Of a DNA stretch of 64,000 nucleotides, positions 23,854 to 34,325 are shown piece by piece. The DNA comes from Auanema rhodensis (Eukaryota; Nematoda; Chromadorea; Rhabditida; Rhabditidae): positions 17,000,501 to 17,064,500 of the forward strand of contig OZ059896.1 of NCBI GenBank assembly GCA_964057225.1, written 5' to 3'. Each line of letters starts with the position of its first letter. The stretch's first letter is position 1. The notes beneath the pieces are model-generated. The model was not told the origin of the DNA. It saw only the letters and a list, made by a program, of their open reading frames with translations, and did not search any database. The translations under genes were made by a program, and so were the position numbers.

Positions 23854-25181
23854 TTAAGTTATTCGATTTTGCCACCATTTCTTAAACTTGATGTATATCT
23901 TTGGATGGCTTTTCAAGAGAAACAAAGGAAACAGAGCATGTAGATAAATGATTGGTATATACCACACTTCCTGAAAATGAAAAGTTACTCATGCGCCTGA
24001 AACTGAGATCAAGCTTTACTAACCCTTTGAAGCATTCTCTCTGAATACGTAAAGTTGCGATTAAGTGAGTAGAAATCAATAACTATTGGTAGAAAGAAGC
24101 AAAAAGCAATAAGAAGGTTACATTTTGTCATGAATAAGCTTGTGGCCAAATTTTCTCTCATTTGAAATCGGATTGATAGCGTAGAATAGTGATGTTTCAA
24201 ATATTCTAGCTCATGTTGTAGATTTTTCTGAAAAAAATTCAAAAGAGTTTAGTCGTTCTTAGAAAAATAGTTCCAAATAATTCATTATCAGTAAAACATA
24301 CCCGAAACAGATTAAAAAATATTCCACAAAATATTGAATTAAAGAAGAAAACTATAAATATCCAGGCATTTCGTTGATAAATAGTTTTATTTAATTCATT
24401 CAATTCACAAGCAGAGAATTCTTGTTGAGCTTGTGCAAAAGAATTAAAATTAAATAAAATTATAAATGGTAATGGTAGCCACTGAAAAGAGCAAAAATTT
24501 AAAAAAAAGGACGAAAATCAAGAGGAAAGTCAGCTTATTAGGATGATTAAAGTTGGAAAGTTAAAATTTTGATGATTTATTACTCAAACGTAATTAATTT
24601 GCTGAAATAGAGAGAAAGAGAGAAAGAGAGAGACAGAGAGAAAGAGAGAGAGAGAGAGCGAGAGAGTGAGAGAGAAAGAGAGAGAGAAAGAGATATGAAA
24701 AAGTAGTAAACGAACCAAAATGGAGCAAGTACGATTGAGTATAAACGTCCAGCTGGTATATTCGTATGAACGATAGTTATGAGTAGCATAAACTCGTTCT
24801 ATTATTAATAAAAAAGTAAAAATACAGAATATTATACATAAATAGTTAGGAAATGAAGTATTTGCAGAACAACTATCATCGGATAAATCAATTATTAATG
24901 AATTGATAGTATTCTGAAATTATAATATTGAAATTTAAAATCAAATTATAAAAAATATTTTTATATTTTAGTAAAACAATTTATTTTATTTACATATATT
25001 TATTATAAATTAATTATTTAATTACCGATTGTGATTGCCAGTCAGATATTGCCAATATTGAACGAAATATTCCAAAAATGGATGAAAATAAGAAGATTAA
25101 ACAAATATGTTGAATGATTAAGCCCATATGAGCATGAAAAGACGAATCATTTCGTATTATGATTCGTAGAACCACACAAGT
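23854..25181 (-). CDS. class-E serpentine chemoreceptor (Sre-like), N-terminus not found
   Basis: Five minus-strand exons join in frame: 25181-25026, 24913-24716, 24481-24302, 24227-24024, 23970-23854, giving 284 aa. Family signatures present are the ERVYATHNYRSYE block after segment 3 (family form ER..AT...DYE), the RFQMRENL motif in the third cytoplasmic region, and a final HPKIYIKFKKWW. The first listed exon opens in what should be the end of membrane segment 1. A stop codon lies in frame just before it, so it must follow an acceptor (CCATATAG). The only nearby candidate starter exon (ATG near 25310, MDSLTALRLFDI) has the wrong phase. Either segment 1 lies on a more distant exon or this is a 5'-truncated pseudogene. 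The body shows no internal stop or frameshift. Confidence 0.7.
24605..24695. repeat. (GA)n imperfect microsatellite inside a chemoreceptor intron
   Basis: GA-rich run with AAAG and GACA interruptions between exons 24913-24716 and 24481-24302 of the minus-strand receptor. It lengthens that intron to 234 nt. Confidence 0.9.
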
Positions 25182-26037
25182 CTATATGGAAAACATATAG
25201 ATTACTGAAATATATATTATATGGATAGGTTATGTTATAGTTATGTTTGAATTTAATACATAGTTACAACATATAGTTAATGAAAACTTACAAATATCAA
25301 AGAGACGGAGAGCAGTTAGAGAATCCATGACTTTGGCTTTTGATTACCTGTTGACGTAAAGAGAGAGAAAAGGAGAGAGAGAGAGAGAGAAATCACTCGT
25401 TGAATGAAACAAGTAAGCTGAAACGTGGCACAAGTTAATCACAAAGCATATTCGTAATGAAAGAAACAAATAGCTAAAGAACATCGAATATACAGATGGG
25501 AAGAGGAAAAAAAAGGTGAAAAGAGATGAAATGCTTTTTCAGATGACTAATGTAATGGTTTTGAAACAAAACATTGTCTTTTTATTGTTTTTCAATGAAT
25601 GAGAAAAGGATAAATACATAATAATAGAAGTTTAATGAACAATGTAAAGTTCTGTTTATGTGTCATCAAATGAATGAAAATTTCAAAATTCTAAAAAAAG
25701 ATAATCGTTGTATCGATAAGAGATTAGTGAGCAAAGATGGTCTAGGAAGATATGAGTAATCTCATTAATTTTTATTTAATTTTTAAAAATACAAATAATG
25801 ATAAACAACATGAAGTTAAAGAACAAATTTTAAAAATCCACAAAAATCATTGAGATTAAAGTATGGAAATCAATCTCAATCTACAAGTTGACATTGGTGC
25901 ATATAGTAACTCAAATTCAACATTATATATTTCGAAATTTAAAAGAAATTTCTTAATTTAATAATAAAACGATGGAGCCATATGAGGAATAGCATGTCAT
26001 ATTGATAATAACAAGCACGTGACAACTACCTACTCAG

Positions 26038-26148
26038 ATGACGACGGCAGCAGCAACGACAAGCATGACAACGTTCGAGGCGGCCGGTGTTTCTGGTAAT
26101 GGTGGTGGTGTTGGAGGAATCAATATGGCACAACTAAGATATCTTTAA
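26038..26148 (+). CDS. possible small ORF or coding exon, GC-rich
   Basis: A 36-codon frame (MTTAAATTSM to MAQLRYL, then TAA) whose composition differs sharply from the flanks: Ala, Thr and Gly codons with many C and G bases. No signal peptide, no known motif. A potential GT donor (GTAATGG) lies inside it, so it could be a first exon of an unseen gene rather than a complete peptide. Confidence 0.25.
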   Translation: MTTAAATTSMTTFEAAGVSGNGGGVGGINMAQLRYL

Positions 26149-26309
26149 CAAAGCTGAGAACGTGGCTAAGATATAATATGTAGATATTTATGAGATTCCT
26201 ATTCTCTAATTCTCTTTCTCTCATTCTTTTATGTGACAACATATGCATACATATTTTTATTTTAATTCACATATATTATATAATATATACTATATATACA
26301 TACATATGT

Positions 26310-26311
<2 letters not shown>

Positions 26312-26355
<44 letters not shown>

Positions 26356-26358
26356 CCT
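26312..26358. repeat. (CT)n microsatellite
   Basis: Near-perfect CT run preceded by TATATACATA repeats, about 0.8 kb upstream of the cysteine-rich gene. Confidence 0.9.
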
Positions 26359-27124
26359 TTCTGTTCCTCCATGTCCACCTTTCAGTATATATTTTCTCTG
26401 CCATCTCCTACTGTCTACCGATCTTTTGAAAAATTCATTACACTTCCTCCTACTTTGTCTATTTTCCCTTAAATATAGTTATAAACATTCTTACAACTTC
26501 CATATTCTATAGAATATATGTGGTATACATCGATATTTATATATAAAATAAATTAAATAGTTAACTAAATTTCTTTAAATTGAAATTGAAAACTTTATTT
26601 AATTTATTAGTTGACACTACAATATTCAGAGAACAAATTAATTTTTTACTTGAACATCAAAAAAAATTAAAAACGTATCAAAATTGAAATTCTCAGTATA
26701 TAAAGATAATTTATTGAAAAATAATTGAAAATATTGAAAAAATCAAAAGTTTGATAATTATTTGTTCCAATTACTCCATTTTTATATCAACGTTTCCTTG
26801 AATTTGAGGGTAAAATGAATTCCAAAATAGGACAGAAAATTCAAAAAAAAAAAAGAAAAAAGGGAAGAGAATTTGATAATATATACATACATACTATATA
26901 TCATACAAAGGAAAATATAAAGCAAATAAGATAGGAAATGTCCTTGTTTCCACAAAAATTTCAAATTCATCTCAAATGACATCATTATTGATTTGAATCT
27001 GAATTATTTTCTCTTTTTTTCTGAAATATCAAAAAGGATGTGACAGCTGAATCCACAATCACGTCGTCTCTACATAAATGTTGGAATTCTGAAATGGATG
27101 AAAGACAATTCTTCTACATCCACA

Positions 27125-28980
27125 ATGATTGGTAGGTTTCAATCATTTCACTTTTCAATTTAATTCTTTAATTTTTAAACAAAAGTTTAAATTTTCTTCA
27201 ATAAAGAGAGCAAAATCACCTTTTTTCGATGATATTAATCGTTTGCATTGCTTTTAAGTGTTGCTTAAACTTAAATTAAAACATAAAACTTTAGAAACTT
27301 TTTGAATTATATTATAAGCTTTTAACTATTTTATAATATTTAAGTATTATTCATTCTTCTTGCTACATATGTTCATGCTACACCTCGACTTGTCGATGAT
27401 TCACACTTTTTAACACGTGTTCGTAGACAATATTATTTATGTGGAACATATCCAAACCAATATTACAGTAATGATCGTACGTTTTTAAAAGTTGTAGAAG
27501 TTTTAAAGTTTGTATGTGATATTTAGCATGTTCAACATCAAATAGATGTCCGAATGCGGGAATATATCTTGGAGTAGGATGTACTAGCTCAATTCAATGT
27601 ACTCCATATTTTGCGTGAGTATATAGAATATACAGATTTTCATATATATATACATATATAGTTAATAGTTAATATATATTATAAATATAAAAGTATAGTA
27701 ATAATTAAATATTTTCTTCATCTATAAATTATATAATTTTTTTTAAACTTTAGAGGAACATCTACTTGCATTAATAATAATTGCTGCACGGTTCCAGCTG
27801 CACCTACAACACCACCAATCAATCTGAACAAATTCGGTAAGCGATGACTTCAAATAATTAAAATATCAGTGAAACAACATTAGTAAAAAGCAAAAAAACA
27901 AGAAGAAATAATACAAATTATTATATGTAAATACGTATATTTGCCAAAAATAATTTGTATTTTTTCTTTTAGTAATTTGCTTTTATAACTTATTGTAAAT
28001 ATATATATATATATTAATATTTACATATTAATATGGTATTTTTCATGAATGCAACCACTTGTACATATCCAAGAAATATAAAATAAGAATTACGTGAAAA
28101 TTACGTGAAAACATTATATCTCATATGTAAATTATATGAACAACTCTATAAAAATCGTAGGAGTATATACATAACATAATAGAATATCATAATATTATTA
28201 TAATAAAATCAATTATATCGTTGTATATAATAATAATAATTATTATTATAGATATTAATATATATCTTGTAGAATAATCTCTTAAAAATATTCTTGCTTT
28301 AGGTTATTGCCCAAGTGGACAATTATCAGAAGTGCGATGTAGTGGCAGAAATCAGTGTCCTAATGGCCATGTTTGCATGACAGGGCTCTGTTGCTCAATA
28401 ACTGGAAATGAGTTTCAAGGTTATCATTTTAACTTTTGAAATTAGCTAGAAATTATAAAGAATATATATATTTATATAGATAGATAGATATAAACACATA
28501 AACATATTAATTTTTTTACATTATATATTTTTAAACAAAAAATTGAACTTTTAACAATACATATTCCCTAGAGTATATACTACTAAATATATATATATAT
28601 TTTTAAACTTTTTTTTACAGTGGCATGTGGAAATCAATTAGCATTAGGCGTTTGTACAAGTGGATCATGTAATGTTGGCATCTGTACCTCATCCAATTAC
28701 TGCTGTGAATGCAGCGTTGGTCGCAGTGGAGGGCGAGCTAGAAATGTAAATAATTTTTAACCAAAATTTAAAAAAAAAATAATACAAAAATCAAGCATTT
28801 AATAATATAATATGATCAAAATTGCTACATTTACAGGGCTACTGTGATCCTGGATATTCATGTAATAGCTTGGGATATTGTTGTCCAACATGTCCTGGCA
28901 ATATGATGCCATTTGGTACCTGTCGTAACGGAGTTTGTGGAGCAGGCCGAACATGTAGACCAGGAAATATCTGTTGTTAA
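27125..28980 (+). CDS. secreted cysteine-rich repeat protein (lustrin/EB-like modules)
   Basis: Seven exons: 27125-27131, 27345-27476, 27527-27614, 27754-27836, 28303-28419, 28621-28745, 28837-28980, giving 231 aa. The start codon is on a 7-nt coding exon (ATGATTG); joined across a 213-nt intron it completes a clean signal peptide, MIVLFILLATYVHA. The mature chain has repeated modules with the pattern C..G..C....CP.G..C....CC, for example CPSGQLSEVRC followed by CPNGHVCMTGLCC, and ends ...GNICC. A basic RVRRQ after the signal may be a processing site. Such lustrin-like or EB-like modules occur in nematode extracellular and cuticle-associated proteins; the specific role is unknown. The tiny first exon is the weakest part of the model. 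Confidence 0.75.
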
Positions 28981-29723
28981 ATTCAAGTACAAATTCTGAG
29001 CCGACTTATGTATATTTCTCAATATATTGTGTGAACGAAAAAATGTGTATCGAACCTCAGAAATTCGACTATTTCATTCATATTTTTATTTTTATTTTAT
29101 TTTGAAAAAAAAAGAAAGAAAAGATGATTAATCTAATTTATGGGTAGCTATTACGACTTAAAGATTTATTTTTCAAAATAAATATATGTAATTTTAATTT
29201 TCTTAAACTTCGACTTGCAAATCTTTGTCGAGTTTAAACAAATTCACCTTTCCATTCATTCATATGCTTTTACTAATAATGATGTCATGAAGTCATTAAG
29301 CATATTAACTCAAGTTGATATGCAAACTATTCGTCTATTTTCCTCCCTCCCTCCAAGCTTGTTTGAAGAAGCACTAACCGATTATAAGAAAGAAAAGAGC
29401 GATTTTCAGTCTTTCAAATTCATAACACCTGGTTGCCATTGCACATGCGTATATGTATGTATATGGCATTATGATTATCTACATTTTCATTTGTGTTCTT
29501 CTCAACTATCATATATCTTTATGTTAAAATAAATAAAGAATACATTTATTTTTTTTATATTTTAGAATTATAATAATAAATTAAAAAGATAATTAGTTAA
29601 CTATATATCTATATAAACTAATTACTATACTATATTTATCTTCTCTTCTTGATTCAATCTTCTTCTTTCAACGCCTATATTATACTATTACAACTCAAAA
29701 TTATTTTATTAATCCCTTTTTGG
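28981..29723. other. intergenic, no gene seen
   Basis: AT-rich spacer between two plus-strand genes. A 105-residue open frame at 29215-29532 lacks domain and splice support. Confidence 0.5.
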
Positions 29724-31061
29724 ATGACAACTCTTATACAAGGTTCCAATCGTATTTATATTAATAGTTATGCTCTTAAAATCGTCTTCAATTCTAATGA
29801 ATCTATACCCACAATACTGTATGCATTAGAAATTTTAGTTTTAACGGTAAGATCGAACTTATTCAAGTTGCAAGTAGCAACTTAAATCATTTTTCATTCA
29901 AACCATTAAATGTCATGTTTTACATATTAAGATTGGACTTGTTATGATTTATCTTTTGGGTAGAATAGCAATAGTTAAAAAAGGAGTTCATATAAATCTT
30001 CTCGTAGTTATTTCAAGCACATTTATCTTTGCCATCTTCTATAGTATTGGACGTTTTTTGCTTTTACTTCACGAAACAGGAATTATTCCTGTAAAAGGTA
30101 TTTTTAAAGCAAATAACTATATTTATAATTTTTTTAGATGGAGAATTAAATTCAGTGTTGATATCATCTAGCATGTTCAATCTATTCTGTCTTTTCTATG
30201 TTCCATCGACATTTTTTGCAGTCATCAGTGAAAGGTAAACCTTATTTCAATTCGACTAGCATTAATTCCAAGTTTTAGGGTTTGTGCTACATTCTTTCTA
30301 GTTGATTATGAGAAAAGACAACGATTATACATTCCTGCTACTATTATCTCAACTTTAACAACTTTGTCAATCGTAGCTTCGGTACTAATGACATTTCATA
30401 TCACACATCTTGGTGTTCTTGTTTCAGTTGTAGTATTTACAACTTTTGTTGCTTGTTTGGTGAGTTAAACATTTTTGTTCCTTTTCTACTTTTAAACAAT
30501 TTTATCAAAAAATACTAATGTTGTATACTATTCATATAAAAAATTTGTTATTTCAGGCGTATGTTTGGCTATTTCTATACAATCTAAAGCTCTTCAAAAA
30601 AATAGAAACTATATCTTCAAGTCAGTATTCGTTGAGTAAAAGATTCCAATTACAAGAAAATATACGGGTATTTCATGTAATTATTGCATTTCTAAATAGT
30701 TTCTTATTCTTTCAGTCATTCCAGATTTTTAAAAAAGTCTTCCCTGTATTAGCTATCTTAGTGTCTATGATCATTGTCTTAGAATATATCTTAACTACTT
30801 CTCAATATACATGGCAAAGAGCAGAAACATTCGAAATATTAAAATCAAGGTGATATTTTCCTTAAACCATTTCAAATTACCTCATTTATTTTTAGTTTAA
30901 TACCATCTGTTTCATTTTTATTATTATGTTCATATGATAGATGGCGAGAAGAACTTCTTCGTCTTGTATGTCGGCGAACAGAACGTGCGAAAGCTGTGAC
31001 ACAAGATGTTCAAGAATCCACAGATGCCTATTTTCGAATTTTTAATAATTCCTGGAAATAA
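29724..31061 (+). CDS. class-E serpentine chemoreceptor (Sre-like)
   Basis: A seven-transmembrane nematode chemoreceptor, normally found in sensory neurons. Seven exons (29724-29846, 29932-30097, 30138-30234, 30279-30459, 30557-30667, 30716-30849, 30896-31061) give 325 aa, a normal length. Diagnostic features are GVHINL after segment 1, ISERVCATFF...DYEKRQ after segment 3, and the SKRFQLQENIR block in the third cytoplasmic region, followed by two more membrane segments and a charged tail. The ATG at 29724 is the first in frame; an upstream TTG extension is not needed. Introns are 40-97 nt. It shares family and several exon boundaries with the minus-strand receptor at 23.9-25.2 kb, so the two are probably paralogs separated by the cysteine-rich gene. 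Confidence 0.88.
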
Positions 31062-31907
31062 GAAATATATAACATAATCTGTTTTAATCATTATAGAATT
31101 TATATAAATAAACTTTGATGTGTATATATGTATATCTGTATTTCTAATATATAATATTTCATTTATTCTATTAGTTTTGCTCATTCTGTTCATCTATTGA
31201 ATATTTAAGACAAAGGAAATTTCTACTATATCTTGATTAATACATACATACATACATATATTTGTACATATATATAGTATAATATATACTATACTATATA
31301 TAGATATATAGATATATACATAATTAGTATTTGAGTTTTCAAATAAATATCTCTTTTATTTTTGTTTCAAATTACGGCAACATTCTGAATAATGTTGTAG
31401 GTGTGTATCAAGAAGAATACTCTGATTTCATCAGTTATTACATAAACATTTTCATTTTTTAAATTAAAATAAGAAGTATGAATAGAAACATCATGCTACA
31501 ATTCATTCATCAAAAGAACAAGAATATTACTTTAGATGTTGTTGCAAATTTTCTTTCACTTTTTCATTATCATAGCCATATATGCATAGTATATCAGATT
31601 ATGACAAAGTGTTAAAACTTTGTGAAGAATATTGTTTTAAATAAACTTTTACAGCCTCACTATCTAATAATATTTATACATTCTATAGAAGATTAAGCAA
31701 TTTTAAAAAGAAAAAAATATATAATTATTAGTTTTATTGTTATCAGATTATATAAATATATTATCAAATTTACATGATATTATGTAGGAAAAGTGTCAGC
31801 TTACAGATAGTTTATCATATTAAAATGAATCAAAAAAATGTGCGAAGATAATGATGAAGAAAACGCATGAGATTTTGAAATTCAGATGAATTATATTATT
31901 ATTATGT
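31062..31907. other. convergent intergenic region with AT repeats
   Basis: Spacer between the 3' ends of the plus-strand chemoreceptor and the minus-strand transporter. It contains ACATACAT/TATA repeats at about 31242-31325 and no coding signal. Confidence 0.6.
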
Positions 31908-33969
31908 CTACCAACTTTTTGTTATATAACTTATAACTGGAGTAAATGATACACCACATAAGATTCCTATAAATATAATAATAATACATATTATGTACTT
32001 AGAAGAATTATAAAATATACCTAACATCAGAGCAATAGATGCCATCATTCCACTAATTTTTTGATATTGAGCTGGAACAACACTGAAAATCATGTATAAA
32101 CTGAATCATTTTCAAATATTTTCAAATAAACCTTGGAGTGTATATCATTGCCAAACTACTGAAATAACCACAAGTGAAAGCAAGAGTTGTGCAGCCGAAG
32201 AATGGCCACCATTCACTCTCAAAGATAACCTGATATATGAAACGTTCACTGATCAAGTTCACATTAGTTATTTAAAAACCTCATGTTTTCTTGAATTTGG
32301 TAAATAATTGCAATACATGAAGAAAGGTAGGAAGCCAATTCTTAGGAGATTTGGGACAACAAGCCAACGGGGAGATGGCTGAAAACATATTTTCAATACT
32401 TCATATAAACTTGTAATAAAGAAGTTTCAATAAACATACAAATTGTACATAATTGGCAAGTGTCGAACCAGCAAAAGCAAACAAGTTAAAGTTCAAAAAC
32501 GTATTTATGGCATAGTACAGATTATCTAAAATAATTTAAAAATCAATAATAAAAAGAAATGTCACCTGGAAATACGGAATGTTTTCCACTGTTAGGAGGA
32601 GAATAAAAGGGTGTGTCGGTCATCATAGCAGGAAATATTGTTAAAGAAATAAAATAAACAAAGAAATTATTAAAAAGTTGAACCCAGCACTTGAAAAGAA
32701 AATTAATTACAATAACGATTTTTGAATAAAATTAAAACTCACAAGCTTCAAACAATCCCAATATTGAGCTAAAGATAGATTTTCAGCATCTTCATTTTTA
32801 CGATTTTCAAATCCTAATGCTATGTATTGTTTATAAAAAGGCTGAAATATATATAAATATAGTCAAATATAAAAATATTATTCAGAAAACTAACAATTTT
32901 AACTAAAATATACAATGATATCAAACAGCAGACCAAAATTCCAAGAGATATCGAGAAGTATAGTAAAGCATTAAGTTCGATATTATCAGGAGAAACTAAA
33001 ATCAGTTGATTGTAACTTCTAAATAAAACGAGAAAAACATACTTAAAGTTGTCATTATGCTCATTAAGCTGGTAAAAACTCCACAAAGATTATTTCCAAT
33101 AATTAAAGCATTAATATAATTATCAGGGAAATCAGCACATATACCATAAACAGAACTTTGATATATTCCATTAGCTAAGTTCATTAACATAATGATTATT
33201 AATGTAACTATATAAAACCATTTCATATCTAAATTATTATTTTTTTATAAAATAAGATCTGTCATCTATTTCTAAACAAGTGAGTACAACTTACTTTCAC
33301 CATCTGGTCCAGGTTGTGAAAAAATTACAAAAACTATAATTATTCCAACCAAAATACAGTTTACTATTAATGGAATAACAATTCGAAGCATGAGTGAACC
33401 ACTGAAAATTCTTGGATATATTTCACATCATTAAAGATTTAAAATTAAAAAAAAAGAATTAGGTGCTCAAGTTCAACTTACAGATATGCTAATGCTGCAT
33501 TGAAAAACATGATACCAACATTTGGAACTTGAGATGTTACACCAATAACACTCATGAAACTGTTAGCATAGTGTGTTGGTACTCCATTAATTGAAAACCA
33601 ATAATCACGATAATACTGAAAAATAAATTCAAAAATAAACATATCACATGAGAGATTTCTAAAGTTTAAAGGTTAATATACCTGAGGCGCTATTGTAATG
33701 AACATATTCCATGACATGAGCATTCCTACACCATGTAGAAGAAAAATAAAATATACAATGTAATATGGATCTTTGGCTGTTATGGTTTTAGGTTCCACAA
33801 GCTCTTGTTCCTCAGCATTAAATTCATCTTCTGGATCCGGACACGTCGGCTGTGTCATTTCACCGTCAATCCACGATATTTTCACTCCGCGCACATCGGA
33901 AGTCGTGGGCACAAAATCAGGATGATCAGTCGAAACTGTGCCATCTCTCAGCTTGTACTCAATCGACAT
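31908..33969 (-). CDS. equilibrative nucleoside transporter (ENT, SLC29 family)
   Basis: A plasma or organelle membrane carrier for nucleosides. Twelve minus-strand exons (33969-33682, 33615-33482, 33401-33295, 33228-33043, 32995-32895, 32841-32743, 32689-32566, 32525-32440, 32378-32280, 32229-32132, 32082-32021, 31966-31908) give 480 aa. After an 85-residue soluble N-terminus, membrane segment 1 has LLHGVGMLMSWNMFI, the ENT signature with Ser for the usual Pro. Near the C-terminus, PNLLRIGFLPFFMYCNYLP and GYFSSLAMIYTPRVVPAQY are also ENT hallmarks. I start at ATG 33969 (MSIEYKLRDG). The frame stays open upstream without another ATG for about 45 codons, including a hydrophobic run, so an additional upstream exon is possible. 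It lies 357 nt downstream of the NRPS stop on the same strand. Confidence 0.9.
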
Positions 33970-34325
33970 TTGTGCGAAAGCAGAAATGAAACACAAAAAT
34001 ACAAATGATATAGATGATAGACACAGAACGAATAAATAAGGTGTTAAATACTGAAGATCATCGCTAATGCAACGACGAACTAAACTTTCTAATCTTTAGA
34101 TAAGATTTTCATACCAAATAGAAGAATATTTCGTAGTGATAAGAAGCAAGGTTTTGAATAAAAAGACGGAAAATATCATATATGAATGTCGCAAACACAC
34201 AAATATCTTTTTTTTAAATATTTTTAAACAAATAATTTTAAGCGGATGTTCAAAGAAAAATATAAATTAAAATTCAAAACCAAAAACGGTGTAAAATGAA
34301 AAAAAACTAAGCGGCATGTAAGTAC

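Larger units (their letters stand above)
25182..27124. other. intergenic between chemoreceptor and cysteine-rich gene
   Basis: AT-rich spacer with a GA tract (25361-25391), a CT tract (26312-26358) and one short GC-richer open frame described separately. If the truncated receptor has a real first exon it should lie in the left part of this stretch on the minus strand. Confidence 0.5.

Noticed and set aside
33970-34110. Upstream extension of the nucleoside transporter with a hydrophobic signal-like run
   Set aside because: The frame is open for about 45 codons but has no ATG and ENT proteins start in the cytoplasm without a signal peptide; kept only as a note.
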